A stretch of 64,000 nucleotides of DNA from Prevotella aff. ruminicola Tc2-24 (GTDB lineage: Bacteria; Bacteroidota; Bacteroidia; Bacteroidales; Bacteroidaceae): assembly GCF_900110895.1 (NCBI RefSeq), contig NZ_FOIQ01000002.1, positions 63,810-127,809 of the forward strand. The letters run 5' to 3'. The notes below the pieces were generated by a model. The model saw only the letters and a program-made list of their open reading frames with translations, was not told where the DNA came from and ran no database searches. The translations under genes and the position numbers were made by a program. Shown one piece after another: positions 18,881 to 28,148 of this stretch (position 1 is its first letter; the number at the start of each line of letters is the position of its first letter).

Positions 18881-18898
18881 CGATTAAATCCGCCATCT

Positions 18899-18978
18899 GC
18901 ACAGCCAAGTGCTACCTGCCATCAGGGATAAGGTGACGGAGGATTCGGATAGCAATATTCCGAGTCCGCCCAGGGCAG
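18899..18978 (+). promoter_or_regulatory. structured leader candidate upstream of rpsT
   Basis: The 155 nt between tRNA-Glu and rpsT contain a GC-rich block with several pairings: GCAC/GTGC at 18899-18912, a 9-bp stem 18941-18949 with 18959-18967 (one G-U pair), and an outer CTGCC/GGCAG pairing 18916-18920 with 18974-18978. GAGGA at 18939 could instead pair with TCCTC at 18979, giving an alternative fold. After the block the sequence is A/T-rich to the ATG. It may be an autoregulatory leader for ribosomal protein S20 or simply a processed spacer. Confidence 0.5.
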
Positions 18979-19035
18979 TCCTCGAGACGTAAGACCCATA
19001 AGCTTTAAATTAATAATAAATAATCAAAATTAAAA

Positions 19036-19290
19036 ATGGCAAATCACAAATCATCCGTGAAGAGAATTCGTCAGGACAAGAAGAAGGCACTTCACAATCA
19101 CTATTACGCAAAGACTATGCGTAACGCTGTGCGTAAACTGCGCGCTATGACAAACAAGGAAGAGGCTGTCGCCTTATACCCGAAGGTTCAGAAGATGCTT
19201 GACAAGTTGGCAAAGACCAACGTCATCCACAAGAACAAGGCCGCAAACCTGAAGTCTAGCCTTGCTATGCACATTAACAAGCTGGGATAA
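19036..19290 (+). CDS. rpsT: 30S ribosomal protein S20
   Basis: An 84-residue very basic protein starting [16 protein letters not shown] and ending AMHINKLG, the normal length and pattern of S20. It binds the 5' and 3' minor domains of 16S rRNA. It lies downstream of tRNA-Glu without another obvious promoter, so both probably come from the 18758 promoter. A hairpin with a T run follows. Confidence 0.96.
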   Translation: MANHKSSVKRIRQDKKKALHNHYYAKTMRNAVRKLRAMTNKEEAVALYPKVQKMLDKLAKTNVIHKNKAANLKSSLAMHINKLG

Positions 19291-19310
19291 TCATTTTAAA
19301 ACTGGCATAT

Positions 19311-19340
19311 ACGGATCACTTACGAAAGTTGGTGATCCGT
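19311..19340 (+). terminator. rho-independent terminator after rpsT
   Basis: ACGGATCAC at 19311-19319 pairs with GTGATCCGT at 19332-19340, followed by TTATTTTT. Confidence 0.85.
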
Positions 19341-19362
19341 TTATTTTTCCCCTTTCAACAAT

Positions 19363-19383
19363 TCCCCTCCCTTTGGGAGGGGA
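19363..19383 (+). terminator. second hairpin with T run before gyrB
   Basis: TCCCCTCCC at 19363-19371 pairs perfectly with GGGAGGGGA at 19375-19383 around a TTT loop, then GTTTTTG. It is a tandem backup terminator or an independent palindromic element. Confidence 0.65.
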
Positions 19384-19442
19384 GTTTTTGTTTTTTGTGG
19401 TTTTTTAGCAGATAAAGACTCGTTAATCTCATTTCTTTTTAG

Positions 19443-19450
19443 TACCTTTG
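19443..19450 (+). promoter_or_regulatory. -7 element of gyrB
   Basis: TACCTTTG matches TAnnTTTG and lies 62 nt before the gyrB ATG. No convincing -33 box is seen. Confidence 0.55.
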
Positions 19451-19512
19451 CAGAAAATTATGCATAGACAGACCACACTGTCTTTGATATCAATTAGTGA
19501 ACATTTGAAAAA

Positions 19513-21486
19513 ATGACAGAAGAACAACTGAACCAAGAACAAAACTATTCCGCGAGTAACATCCAGGTGCTCGAAGGCCTCGAAGCCGTACGCAAACGTC
19601 CTGCGATGTACATCGGCGACATCAGCGAAAAAGGCCTCCACCATCTGGTCAATGAGACCGTCGACAACTCTATCGATGAGGCGATGGCTGGCTTCTGTAC
19701 GCATATTGAAGTAACCATTAATGAAGATAACTCTATCACCGTACAGGACAACGGTCGTGGTATTCCTGTTGACGAGCACGAAAAGATGCATAAGTCGGCC
19801 CTCGAGGTCGTTATGACCGTGCTTCATGCTGGAGGAAAGTTCGACAAAGGCTCCTATAAAGTATCTGGAGGACTCCACGGTGTGGGTGTATCCTGTGTGA
19901 ATGCCCTATCCACTCATATGCTCTCACAGGTATTCCGCAACGGCCATATCTACCAGCAGGAATACGAGAAAGGCAAGCCCCTCTACGACGTGAAAATTGT
20001 TGGCGATACAGACAAAACAGGTACCCGTCAGCAGTTCTGGCCTGATGGTTCCATATTCACCACCACCGAATATAAATACGACATCATCGCCAAACGTATG
20101 CGTGAATTGGCCTATCTGAATGCCGGTATCACCATCACACTCAAGGACATGCGTCCCGACGAAGACGGCAACCTGAAGGAAGAAGTATTCCATGCTAAGG
20201 AAGGACTGAAGGAGTTCGTGCGCTATGTAGACCGTCACCGTACCCACCTATTCGACGATGTCATCTATTTGAAGACAGAGAAACAAGGTGTACCCATTGA
20301 GGTGGCAGTGATGTACAATACAGACTACAGCGAGAATATCCACTCCTACGTTAATAACATTAACACTATCGAAGGTGGCACGCACCTTCAGGGTTTCCGT
20401 ATGGCACTAACCCGCACCCTGAAGAAATATGCCGACGAGGATCCCAATATCTCGAAACAGATTGAAAAGGCGAAGATTGAGTTGGCCGGTGACGACTTCC
20501 GCGAGGGACTGACAGCCGTCATTTCCATCAAGGTGGCAGAGCCCCAGTTTGAGGGTCAGACCAAAACCAAACTCGGAAACTCCGAGGTGGCCGGAGCTGT
20601 ACAGCAGGCTGTCGGAGAGGCGCTGACCAATTATCTCGAGGAGCATCCGAGAGAGGCTAAAATGGTGTGTGACAAGGTGGTGCTTGCTGCAACCGCCCGT
20701 ATCGCTGCTCGCAAGGCCCGTGAGAGCGTACAACGCAAGAACCCGATGACGGGTGGCGGTTTGCCTGGTAAATTGGCCGACTGCTCAAACAAAGACCCGA
20801 AGGAGTGTGAGATATTCCTCGTCGAGGGTGATTCTGCAGGTGGTTCTGCCAAACAAGGGCGAGATCGTCATTTCCAGGCTATCCTACCTCTGCGCGGAAA
20901 GATTCTAAACGTGGAGAAAGTACAATGGCATCGTGTATTCGAGGCCGAGTCTGTGATGAACATCATCCAATCAATCGGTGTGCGTTTCGGTGTTGAAGGC
21001 GAAGGCGACCGTGAGGCAAACATTGACAAGTTGCGCTACGATAAAATCATCATCATGACCGACGCCGATGTCGATGGCTCACACATCGACACGCTGATCA
21101 TGACGCTATTCTATCGCTTTATGCCACAGGTAATCCAAGGCGGTCACCTCTATATCGCTACACCACCACTCTATAAATGTACCTATAAGAAGCAGTCTGA
21201 ATATTGTTATACAGAACAACAACGTCAGGCATTCATAGACAAGTACGTGGCTGGCAACGGTGATGATAAAGCACTCCACACGCAGCGTTACAAAGGTCTC
21301 GGAGAGATGAATCCTGAGCAGTTGTGGGAGACCACCATGAACCCAGAGAACCGTCTACTGAAACAAGTGACCATCGAAAATGCCGCAGAGGCTGACGAGA
21401 TTTTCTCTATGCTGATGGGTGACGATGTAGAGCCACGCCGCGAGTTCATCGAGAAGAACGCAACCTATGCGAACATCGACGCATAA
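19513..21486 (+). CDS. gyrB: DNA gyrase subunit B
   Basis: A 657-residue type IIA topoisomerase B subunit that supplies ATP hydrolysis for negative supercoiling. The GHKL ATPase motifs VDNSIDEAMAG, VQDNGRGIPVDEH and SGGLHGVGVSCVNAL are in the first 130 residues. The TOPRIM domain has FLVEGDSAGGSAKQGRDR and MTDADVDGSHI, and the QRYKGLGEMNPEQLW motif is close to the C-terminus. The length fits GyrB rather than ParE of this phylum. It is monocistronic between two terminators. Confidence 0.95.
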   Translation: MTEEQLNQEQNYSASNIQVLEGLEAVRKRPAMYIGDISEKGLHHLVNETVDNSIDEAMAGFCTHIEVTINEDNSITVQDNGRGIPVDEHEKMHKSALEVVMTVLHAGGKFDKGSYKVSGGLHGVGVSCVNALSTHMLSQVFRNGHIYQQEYEKGKPLYDVKIVGDTDKTGTRQQFWPDGSIFTTTEYKYDIIAKRMRELAYLNAGITITLKDMRPDEDGNLKEEVFHAKEGLKEFVRYVDRHRTHLFDDVIYLKTEKQGVPIEVAVMYNTDYSENIHSYVNNINTIEGGTHLQGFRMALTRTLKKYADEDPNISKQIEKAKIELAGDDFREGLTAVISIKVAEPQFEGQTKTKLGNSEVAGAVQQAVGEALTNYLEEHPREAKMVCDKVVLAATARIAARKARESVQRKNPMTGGGLPGKLADCSNKDPKECEIFLVEGDSAGGSAKQGRDRHFQAILPLRGKILNVEKVQWHRVFEAESVMNIIQSIGVRFGVEGEGDREANIDKLRYDKIIIMTDADVDGSHIDTLIMTLFYRFMPQVIQGGHLYIATPPLYKCTYKKQSEYCYTEQQRQAFIDKYVAGNGDDKALHTQRYKGLGEMNPEQLWETTMNPENRLLKQVTIENAAEADEIFSMLMGDDVEPRREFIEKNATYANIDA

Positions 21487-21513
21487 TATTAATCATTAAA
21501 TACTTTTTCACGA

Positions 21514-21547
21514 CCCCACCCACACAGGCGCTGCCCGTTGGGTGGGG
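21514..21547. terminator. terminator between gyrB and buk
   Basis: CCCCACCC at 21514-21521 pairs with GGGTGGGG at 21540-21547, with an 18-nt loop and TTTT on the plus side. The two genes converge here. Confidence 0.75.
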
Positions 21548-21555
21548 TTTTATCT

Positions 21556-22626
21556 TCATCGATACTCCTTCGCCTGACGCTTCCCATGAAGAACGGCAAG
21601 AGCATTAAGAGCGAGAGCCTCCATTTCATCTTCCCCTGGAAAACAGAAGACTGGGGCCAAGAAACCGATACGCCGACGTAGACGACCGACGACATATTCT
21701 GAGCGAGCCAGACCACCCGTCAGCAAGATTGCATCAATTACTCCACAAAGAACAGCCGCTTCTGCCGCAATATTCTTCGCTACATGATAGATCATCGCAT
21801 CAAGAATCAATTCTGCGTGTCTGTCGCCATCCTCCTCTATACGACGGATTATCTCACGCACGTCGTTCGTACCAAGATGTGCATTAAGACCGGCTTTACC
21901 CGCAATACGTTTCAGAAGTTGCTTCTCACTGTACTTTCCACTGAAACAAAGGCGAATCAAGTCTGCAGCAGGCAGACTGCCTGCACGCTCGGGCGAAAAC
22001 GGGCCTTCACCATCAAGGGCATTATTCGCATCAACAGCTCTTCCCTTTTGATGAGCTGCGACAGAAATGCCGCCACCCATATGACAGACTATCAGGTTCA
22101 AATCTTCATACTCACGGCCAATTTCAGCGGCATAGCGCCGAGCGATGGCACGTTGGTTTAAGGCATGCCAGATACAAATGCGGTTCATCAACGGTGAACC
22201 CGAGATACGAGCATAATCATTCAATTCATCTACCACGCCCGGATCAGCTATAAAAGAACGACAACCGGAAATCTCCGAGGCAATCTCATGCGCAATCAAA
22301 CACCCCAGATTACAAGCATGGTTATGCAAAGCAATACCACTATGGGTATCCTGAATCATCAGATCATTAATCTCATAGACCCCACCCTCTAGCGGCTTCA
22401 CCAATCCACCACGTCCGATGACAGCATCAAACACAACTGCGATACCCGCTCGTCTTACCTCGTCGATTACCAGACGCTTTCGATAATTCTGCTGTTCGAG
22501 CACATCATCGAATTGAGACAATTCCTCTGGCGTATGAACGATTGTCCGCAACAGAACCGGTTTCTCGTCGTTATAGACGGCAAGTTTCGTAGAGGTGGAA
22601 CCAGGATTGATCACAAGAATCTTCAT
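21556..22626 (-). CDS. buk: butyrate kinase
   Basis: A 356-residue acetokinase-family enzyme starting MKILVINPGSTSTKLAVY, with HMGGGISVAAHQKGRAVDANNALDGEGPFSPER in the middle and ILLTGGLARS near the end. It transfers phosphate between ADP/ATP and butyryl phosphate, or branched-chain acyl phosphates. The open frame extends 42 codons further, but the ATG at 22626 gives the family N-terminus. It is downstream of the phosphotransferase gene on the same strand (50-nt gap), the usual ptb-buk pair. Substrate chain length cannot be read from the sequence. Confidence 0.92.
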   Translation of the reverse strand: MKILVINPGSTSTKLAVYNDEKPVLLRTIVHTPEELSQFDDVLEQQNYRKRLVIDEVRRAGIAVVFDAVIGRGGLVKPLEGGVYEINDLMIQDTHSGIALHNHACNLGCLIAHEIASEISGCRSFIADPGVVDELNDYARISGSPLMNRICIWHALNQRAIARRYAAEIGREYEDLNLIVCHMGGGISVAAHQKGRAVDANNALDGEGPFSPERAGSLPAADLIRLCFSGKYSEKQLLKRIAGKAGLNAHLGTNDVREIIRRIEEDGDRHAELILDAMIYHVAKNIAAEAAVLCGVIDAILLTGGLARSEYVVGRLRRRIGFLAPVFCFPGEDEMEALALNALAVLHGKRQAKEYR

Positions 22627-22676
22627 CGTTGTTAGTAGCTTATTAACAGAAAGGATTACATGATGTTTTTCTTTGA

Positions 22677-23513
22677 TTAGATGGCCGCTAACGCCAGAGA
22701 GTAATACTTGGAGTCGGGACTGTCGGCACGCGAGGGCAACACGCAACAGCACTGCGTTCCCTGGAGAACACCAGCCGTCTTAGCATAGCCAAAGAGTGTC
22801 AGTGTCTTATAAAACACATTACCCGCCACTATATCTGGAAAGATCAGCGCATCTGCTCGTCCGTCGATAACGGAACGGATGCCTTTCTCACGCAGGCTTA
22901 CGGAATCGAGCGATGTCTTCAGATCCAACGGTCCGTCAATGATGCAACGCCCAAATGCTCCCGTCTGCGCTTCTGCGATAATCTCTAGATAGTCGACGGT
23001 ATAAGGGAAGACTTTCGCACTAACCTTCTCGGCACAGTGGATCAATGAAATACGCGGTTCCTCAATACCAAGGGCATGACAGACATAGTTGACATAATGA
23101 ATCTGTTGACGACGCTGCGCCTCAGTTGGCACAGGAATCACTGCAGCATCAGTGAAGAACAGCAATTTCTCGTACTTCGGGATCTCAGCCATAGCCACAT
23201 GCGTCAACACATGACCGGGACGGAGAATGCCATTCTCTTTGTCCAATATAGCACGCAATAGAATATCAGTATTGATGAGACCTTTCATGAGAATATCTGC
23301 CTCTCCGCTTTTACACAGAGCCACAGCCCGACGAGCACACTCGTCTTTATCGTCACCATCGACATAGATTGGTTCAATGAATCCCATCTCACGACCTTTC
23401 TCTAAAGCATAACGGGTACTAGCATCATTTGCACATACCACAGCGACGCGTTTTCTGTCACCCCGTTGCTGAAGGAAAACAATCATATCATTGAGATTTC
23501 TGATCGACTGCAT
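22677..23513 (-). CDS. ptb: phosphate butyryltransferase
   Basis: A 278-residue member of the phosphate acetyl/butyryl transferase family, with DILMKGLINTDILLRA, GHVLTHVAMAEIPKYEKLLFFTDAAV and the C-terminal GRADALIFPDIVAGN. It interconverts acyl-CoA and acyl phosphate in the cytoplasm. The start at 23513 (MQSIRNLNDM) is chosen over an earlier in-frame codon because it fits the family and leaves room for the promoter at 23541-23548. It forms an operon with buk. Confidence 0.92.
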   Translation of the reverse strand: MQSIRNLNDMIVFLQQRGDRKRVAVVCANDASTRYALEKGREMGFIEPIYVDGDDKDECARRAVALCKSGEADILMKGLINTDILLRAILDKENGILRPGHVLTHVAMAEIPKYEKLLFFTDAAVIPVPTEAQRRQQIHYVNYVCHALGIEEPRISLIHCAEKVSAKVFPYTVDYLEIIAEAQTGAFGRCIIDGPLDLKTSLDSVSLREKGIRSVIDGRADALIFPDIVAGNVFYKTLTLFGYAKTAGVLQGTQCCCVLPSRADSPDSKYYSLALAAI

Positions 23514-23540
23514 AGGTTTTGTTTTTTCGGTTTTATGCTG

Positions 23541-23548
23541 CAAATATA
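23541..23548 (-). promoter_or_regulatory. -7 element of ptb-buk
   Basis: TATATTTG on the minus strand, 27 nt before the ptb ATG. A CTTG lies 19 nt upstream as a partial -33 box; that box falls inside the opposing GH95 -7 element. Confidence 0.6.
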
Positions 23549-23559
23549 CAAAAATTCCG

Positions 23560-23567
23560 TATCTTTG
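23560..23567 (+). promoter_or_regulatory. -7 element of the GH95 gene
   Basis: TATCTTTG, 29 nt before the GH95 ATG. It overlaps the likely -33 region of the divergent ptb promoter, so the two promoters could interfere. Confidence 0.65.
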
Positions 23568-23596
23568 CAAGCGATTAGAGACTAAAAACGATTATC

Positions 23597-25957
23597 ATGA
23601 GAAAAACTCTGTTTCTGTCACTCCTGACTGTCGCCTTAGTTACGACAGCCCAAGAACAGTCCCCGATGGTTTTACGATACAACCGTCCTGCAGAATTCTT
23701 CGAGGAATCGTTGCCTATAGGCAACGGCAAGCTCGGTGCTCTAGTCTATGGCGGTATCCATGACAATATCATTTTTCTGAACGATATCACCCTGTGGACG
23801 GGAAAGCCCACAGACAAAAATCTTGATGCCGATGCTCACCTATGGATTCCAAGAATCCGTGAGGCCCTATTTAATGAAGACTATGCCCTAGCCGACTCAC
23901 TGCAACTGCACGTGCAAGGACCCAACAGCCAGCATTTCCAACCTCTCGGCACACTACACATCGAAGATCTTAGTCCCGGTAAAGTAAGCGACTACCACCG
24001 TAGCCTCAATATCGACAGCGCAATTATTCGTGACCGTTACATCCGTAATGGTAAAACCATTGAACGAGAGTATTTCGCTTCACATCCCGACAAGCTCATC
24101 GCCATTCGTCTCAGAGGCGATGTCAACTGTCGCATCTCCTTGACAGCACAGATACCCCATAAGGTTAAGGCAATAGCAAACTGTCAAAACCATCAACTCA
24201 CCATGACAGGGCATGCCACTGGCGACCCTCAGGAGAGCATCCATTTCTGTACCATCCTCAAAGCTAAAACCGACGGAGAGGTGACAGCCAGTGATTCATC
24301 ACTGATCATCAGCAAGGCCCATGAAGCAATCATCTATATTGTCAACGAGACCAGTTTCAATGGCTTCGACAAGCACCCCGTCAGCGAAGGAGCTCCTTAT
24401 TTGAACAATGTAATAGATGATATCTGGCACACAGAAAACTATAGCTTTGATGTTTTTCTTGAGCGTCATCTTGCCGATTATAAGACATTCTATGATCGGA
24501 TGAAGATTCGTCTTTCCGATAAAGACGAAACATCCATATACCTCGGCAATACCGATGACCTTCTGAAAAATTATACTGACGGTGGCGGTCAAAGTAGATA
24601 TCTCGAGGAACTCTATTTCCAATTTGGACGTTACCTGCTGATTTCTTGCTCACGTACGCCAGGTGTCCCCGCTAACCTACAAGGATTATGGACGCCACAC
24701 CTCTGGTCACCTTGGCGCGGTAACTATACAGTGAACATCAACCTCGAAGAGAACTATTGGCCCGTCTTCGTGGCCAACCTGGCAGAGATGGCTGAGCCGC
24801 TTAACGGCTTCATTGATGCCCTCGCCAAAAATGGTCGGTATACCGCAAAGAACTACTACGGCATTGATGAGGGATGGTGCTCCAGTCATAATAGTGATAT
24901 TTGGGCCATGACAAACCCCGTCGGTGAGAAAAACGAGAAGCCAGAATGGGCCAACTGGAACCTCGGCGGTGCCTGGCTCGTAAATACCCTATGGGAGCGC
25001 TACCTGTTCACCCAGGACAAGGACTATCTGCGTTCGGTAGCCTATCCGCTGATGAAAGGCGCAATACAATTCTGCCTACGCTGGCTCATCGAAAACCCCA
25101 AACAGTCCGGAGAACTCATCACAGCACCCAGTACATCGCCTGAAAATGAATACAAGACCGATAAGGGTTATCACGGCATGACCTGCTATGGTGGTACGGC
25201 CGATCTCGCCATCATCCGCGAGTTAATTCTTAACACCATCGCTGCCGGAAGGGTTCTCGGATTGGAAAATAAGGAGATGGAACAGACACTAGCCCGTCTT
25301 CATCCCTACACCATCGGTCATCTGGGTGATTTGAACGAGTGGTACTTCGACTGGGACGACTGGGACCCGCAGCATCGTCACCAAAGCCACCTCATCGGTC
25401 TCTATCCCGGTAATCATCTAATTGAAGATTCTGGAGCCGAACTGTTAAAGGCCTGTGAGCGTTCCCTTGAAATCAAGGGCGATAAGACTACAGGTTGGAG
25501 CACGGGCTGGCGCATCAACCTATGGGCTCGTCTGCACAAGCCCGAGCAAGCCTACCATATCTATCAGAAACTATTGACATACGTATCACCCGACAACTAC
25601 AGAGGCCCGTATCGCCGCCGCAGCGGAGGTACCTACCCCAACCTCTTCGATGCCCATCCTCCCTTCCAGATAGACGGGAATTTCGGTGGTATAGCTGGCG
25701 TCTGTGAAATGCTGATGCAGAGTGTTGGCAACAGAATCGAATTGTTGCCCGCATGTCCTAAGGCATGGAAAAACGGTTATGTGAGCGGTCTCTGTGCCCG
25801 CGGCGGCTATGAACTCTGTTTCGAGTGGAAGGACAGCAAGGTTCACAACTGTACCATCAAGGCCAAGAACGATGGCCTCGTCTCCCTTTTATATAATGGT
25901 ATAGAGAGAACCATCAGGCTGAAGGCTGGTGAAACCAAAAACATCAAAACATGGTAA
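23597..25957 (+). CDS. GH95 family glycosidase (alpha-L-fucosidase-like)
   Basis: A 786-residue secreted glycoside hydrolase. A signal peptide (about 1-18, ending TTAQ) precedes the typical start of GH95, LPIGNGKLGALVYGG. The residues known from Bifidobacterium AfcA are all found: the Asn pair in NINLEENYWP (Asn380, Asn382), the acid in PSTSPENEY (Glu516) and the Asp in QIDGNFGG (Asp693). The family mostly removes alpha-1,2-linked L-fucose by inversion; some members act on L-galactose. The last 7 nt overlap the start of an AraC regulator. No SusC/SusD pair is nearby, so it is not part of a full polysaccharide utilisation locus here. Confidence 0.88.
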   Translation: MRKTLFLSLLTVALVTTAQEQSPMVLRYNRPAEFFEESLPIGNGKLGALVYGGIHDNIIFLNDITLWTGKPTDKNLDADAHLWIPRIREALFNEDYALADSLQLHVQGPNSQHFQPLGTLHIEDLSPGKVSDYHRSLNIDSAIIRDRYIRNGKTIEREYFASHPDKLIAIRLRGDVNCRISLTAQIPHKVKAIANCQNHQLTMTGHATGDPQESIHFCTILKAKTDGEVTASDSSLIISKAHEAIIYIVNETSFNGFDKHPVSEGAPYLNNVIDDIWHTENYSFDVFLERHLADYKTFYDRMKIRLSDKDETSIYLGNTDDLLKNYTDGGGQSRYLEELYFQFGRYLLISCSRTPGVPANLQGLWTPHLWSPWRGNYTVNINLEENYWPVFVANLAEMAEPLNGFIDALAKNGRYTAKNYYGIDEGWCSSHNSDIWAMTNPVGEKNEKPEWANWNLGGAWLVNTLWERYLFTQDKDYLRSVAYPLMKGAIQFCLRWLIENPKQSGELITAPSTSPENEYKTDKGYHGMTCYGGTADLAIIRELILNTIAAGRVLGLENKEMEQTLARLHPYTIGHLGDLNEWYFDWDDWDPQHRHQSHLIGLYPGNHLIEDSGAELLKACERSLEIKGDKTTGWSTGWRINLWARLHKPEQAYHIYQKLLTYVSPDNYRGPYRRRSGGTYPNLFDAHPPFQIDGNFGGIAGVCEMLMQSVGNRIELLPACPKAWKNGYVSGLCARGGYELCFEWKDSKVHNCTIKAKNDGLVSLLYNGIERTIRLKAGETKNIKTW

Positions 25958-26826
25958 AAGTACAGATCAAAGAAACCGACCTGAACAAGGTCAAGACATG
26001 GAGTGAGTCGGCCTATCTCGACAACGATCTTCTGCTGACCGAACGTATCAACGAGGCACCGATGCCGACAGAACCAAGACGAATGAACTTCATCCTCATC
26101 GGTCTCTGTACCAAAGGACAAGTGATGTACCAACTCGACACACAGAAACAGGTGATCAGTCCTGGGGACATCCTCATTGTCAGTGAACGACATGTCGTGG
26201 ACAATTATCAACGTTCTCCCGATATGGAAGGATTGTGCATGATCATGTCGGTTGACTTCTACCGAGAAATCATCAAAAATGTGAGTGACGTCAGCGCATT
26301 ATTTCTCTTCTCCCGACAGCATCCCGTCATCAGACTAGAACCCAAGGAGATTGATACCTTCAAAAGGTACTTCCAAGCCATCAAACAGAAAATCGGCGAC
26401 GAGAGCAACCATTTCCGGAAGGATCTGATTCGGACGTTGATCCTAGCGATGTTCTACGACCTGAGCAATGTCATCTATCGGGTACAGCAGGACCACAAGC
26501 CGCAATCACGAGCAGATGTTATCTTCACAAAATTCATTAAACTGGTAGAAAACTATTATAAGCAGGAACGCCGTGTAGGCTGGTATGCCCAACAGTTATG
26601 TATCACGCCAAAGTATCTGTCGGAGACAGTGAAGAGTGTCAGCCGACGCACGCCCAACGAATGGATCGATAATTACGTCACCTTGGAGTTACGTGTCTTA
26701 CTGAAAGACTCCACAAAAAGCATTAAAGAAATTGCAGAGGAACTGAATTTCCCCAATCAGAGTTTCTTAGGCAAATATTTCAAGGAACATGTGGGTATGC
26801 CACCCTCGGAATACCGAAAGTCATAG
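25951..26826 (+). CDS. AraC-family transcriptional regulator
   Basis: A 291-residue regulator with an N-terminal cupin-like sensing region (about 35-150; ISPGDILIVSERHVV) and a C-terminal AraC double helix-turn-helix (about 190-291; YAQQLCITPKYLSETVKSVSRRTPNEW and IKEIAEELNFPNQSFLGKYFKEHVGMPPSEYRKS). It overlaps the GH95 stop by 7 nt, so translation is probably coupled. Regulation of that gene is likely but not shown. The 3' end overlaps the convergent DUF3109 gene by 6 nt. Confidence 0.88.
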   Translation: MVKVQIKETDLNKVKTWSESAYLDNDLLLTERINEAPMPTEPRRMNFILIGLCTKGQVMYQLDTQKQVISPGDILIVSERHVVDNYQRSPDMEGLCMIMSVDFYREIIKNVSDVSALFLFSRQHPVIRLEPKEIDTFKRYFQAIKQKIGDESNHFRKDLIRTLILAMFYDLSNVIYRVQQDHKPQSRADVIFTKFIKLVENYYKQERRVGWYAQQLCITPKYLSETVKSVSRRTPNEWIDNYVTLELRVLLKDSTKSIKEIAEELNFPNQSFLGKYFKEHVGMPPSEYRKS

Positions 26827-27462
26827 ATACCCCTGTCGCTTCAATTCATCAACCATCTCAAGCAATTCGTGATACCATTCCTCTCCGAAACGTCGGATTA
26901 GCGGTTCACGAAGGAACTGATATAGGCGGACATCTTCCAGAACGCCCTTGGCAACAGCCATTTTACAGACTTTCCATCGGTTGTAATTCAAGCCAATGAG
27001 ATTCTGCCCCATCTTCTTCTCACGAATGGGATAGAGGGCACAACTGATAGGCTTACAGAAATGAGTCTTCCCTGCCCTGTAAGCCTTCTCCAATGCACAT
27101 AGGCAACAACCATGTACGACGCAAGAAGAACCATCTCTCTGTGTCATTTCTATCTTGTCATAATAGGTGAACACGCAGTCCTTACCATTGACAATACTAG
27201 TTACAAGATCGCCTTCCTGGTCGGTATAAGCTACACCCTGCTTGTCTATGACAGCCTGCGCCGAAGCAGAGAGATCATCCCATACCGTATCAACACATGC
27301 CTCAATAGCCATTACCTCTTCTATCGACACCGGTGCACCAGCATCACCCTCCACACAGCACTCACCCTTGCAAGCACTGAGATCACAACAAAACTTCTCC
27401 GTCAGAATCTCTGAAGAGAGTAGCACATCACCGACTTGGAGTATGGGAGGAAGCTTTTCCAA
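26821..27462 (-). CDS. DUF3109 family cysteine-rich protein
   Basis: A 213-residue protein with 13 cysteines, including CCDLSACKGECC (about 25-36) and a later group CVVHGCCLCALEKAY with HFCKPISCALYP. The pattern fits the DUF3109/YkgJ-like families thought to bind metal or an iron-sulfur cluster; the function is unknown. No signal peptide is seen. It lies 20 nt downstream of ung on the same strand, so it probably shares the gpmI-ung transcript. Confidence 0.8.
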   Translation of the reverse strand: MEKLPPILQVGDVLLSSEILTEKFCCDLSACKGECCVEGDAGAPVSIEEVMAIEACVDTVWDDLSASAQAVIDKQGVAYTDQEGDLVTSIVNGKDCVFTYYDKIEMTQRDGSSCVVHGCCLCALEKAYRAGKTHFCKPISCALYPIREKKMGQNLIGLNYNRWKVCKMAVAKGVLEDVRLYQFLREPLIRRFGEEWYHELLEMVDELKRQGYL

Positions 27463-27482
27463 TTGAGAATTGACAATGATAA

Positions 27483-28148
27483 TTACCAGATAATCGGAGT
27501 CTTACCGTTCTTTTCAAGATAGGCATTGCAGCGGGAAAACTGGTGCTGCCCAAACCAACCGCCGCGATTGGCACTCAGAGGAGAGGGATGTACAGATTCA
27601 AGAACTAGGTTGCTGTTCTTGTCAATCATATAAGCCTTTGAACGGGCATATCCACCCCATAGCATATACACCAGATGCTCACGTTGGGTTGCCAAGGCTT
27701 GGATAGCAGCATCCGTAAACTTTTGCCAGCCTAATGTAGAGTGACTGTTAGCCTGATGAGCACGAACAGTCAGCGAGGCATTCAACAACAACACGCCCTG
27801 CTCAGCCCAGCGCGTCAGATTGCCCGACATGGGAATAGGCGTACCTAGGTCGGCTTGTATTTCCTTAAAGATATTCTGGAGGGAGGGAGGGAACATAATA
27901 CCATCCTGTACAGAGAAACTCAATCCATGAGCCTGCCCCGGCTCATGATAGGGATCCTGTCCAATAATCACCACCTTTACCTTGTCGAACGGACAGAGAT
28001 TGAAGGCATTGAAGATCAGTTTGCCCGGTGGATAGCAGGTATATTGGTTATATTCCGCACGAACAGAATTGGTGAGTCCGACAAAATAATCTTTGTCGAA
28101 CTCACCAAGTAAATGCTGTTTCCAGCTTGGCTCTATCTGAACATTCAT
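27483..28148 (-). CDS. ung: uracil-DNA glycosylase (family 1)
   Basis: A 221-residue enzyme that cuts uracil from DNA. The catalytic water-activating motif GQDPYH (Asp65) and the HPSPLSANRG loop near residue 188 are intact, and LLLNASLTVR is also typical. Its ATG overlaps the gpmI stop by one base, giving the order gpmI-ung-DUF3109. Confidence 0.95.
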   Translation of the reverse strand: MNVQIEPSWKQHLLGEFDKDYFVGLTNSVRAEYNQYTCYPPGKLIFNAFNLCPFDKVKVVIIGQDPYHEPGQAHGLSFSVQDGIMFPPSLQNIFKEIQADLGTPIPMSGNLTRWAEQGVLLLNASLTVRAHQANSHSTLGWQKFTDAAIQALATQREHLVYMLWGGYARSKAYMIDKNSNLVLESVHPSPLSANRGGWFGQHQFSRCNAYLEKNGKTPIIW

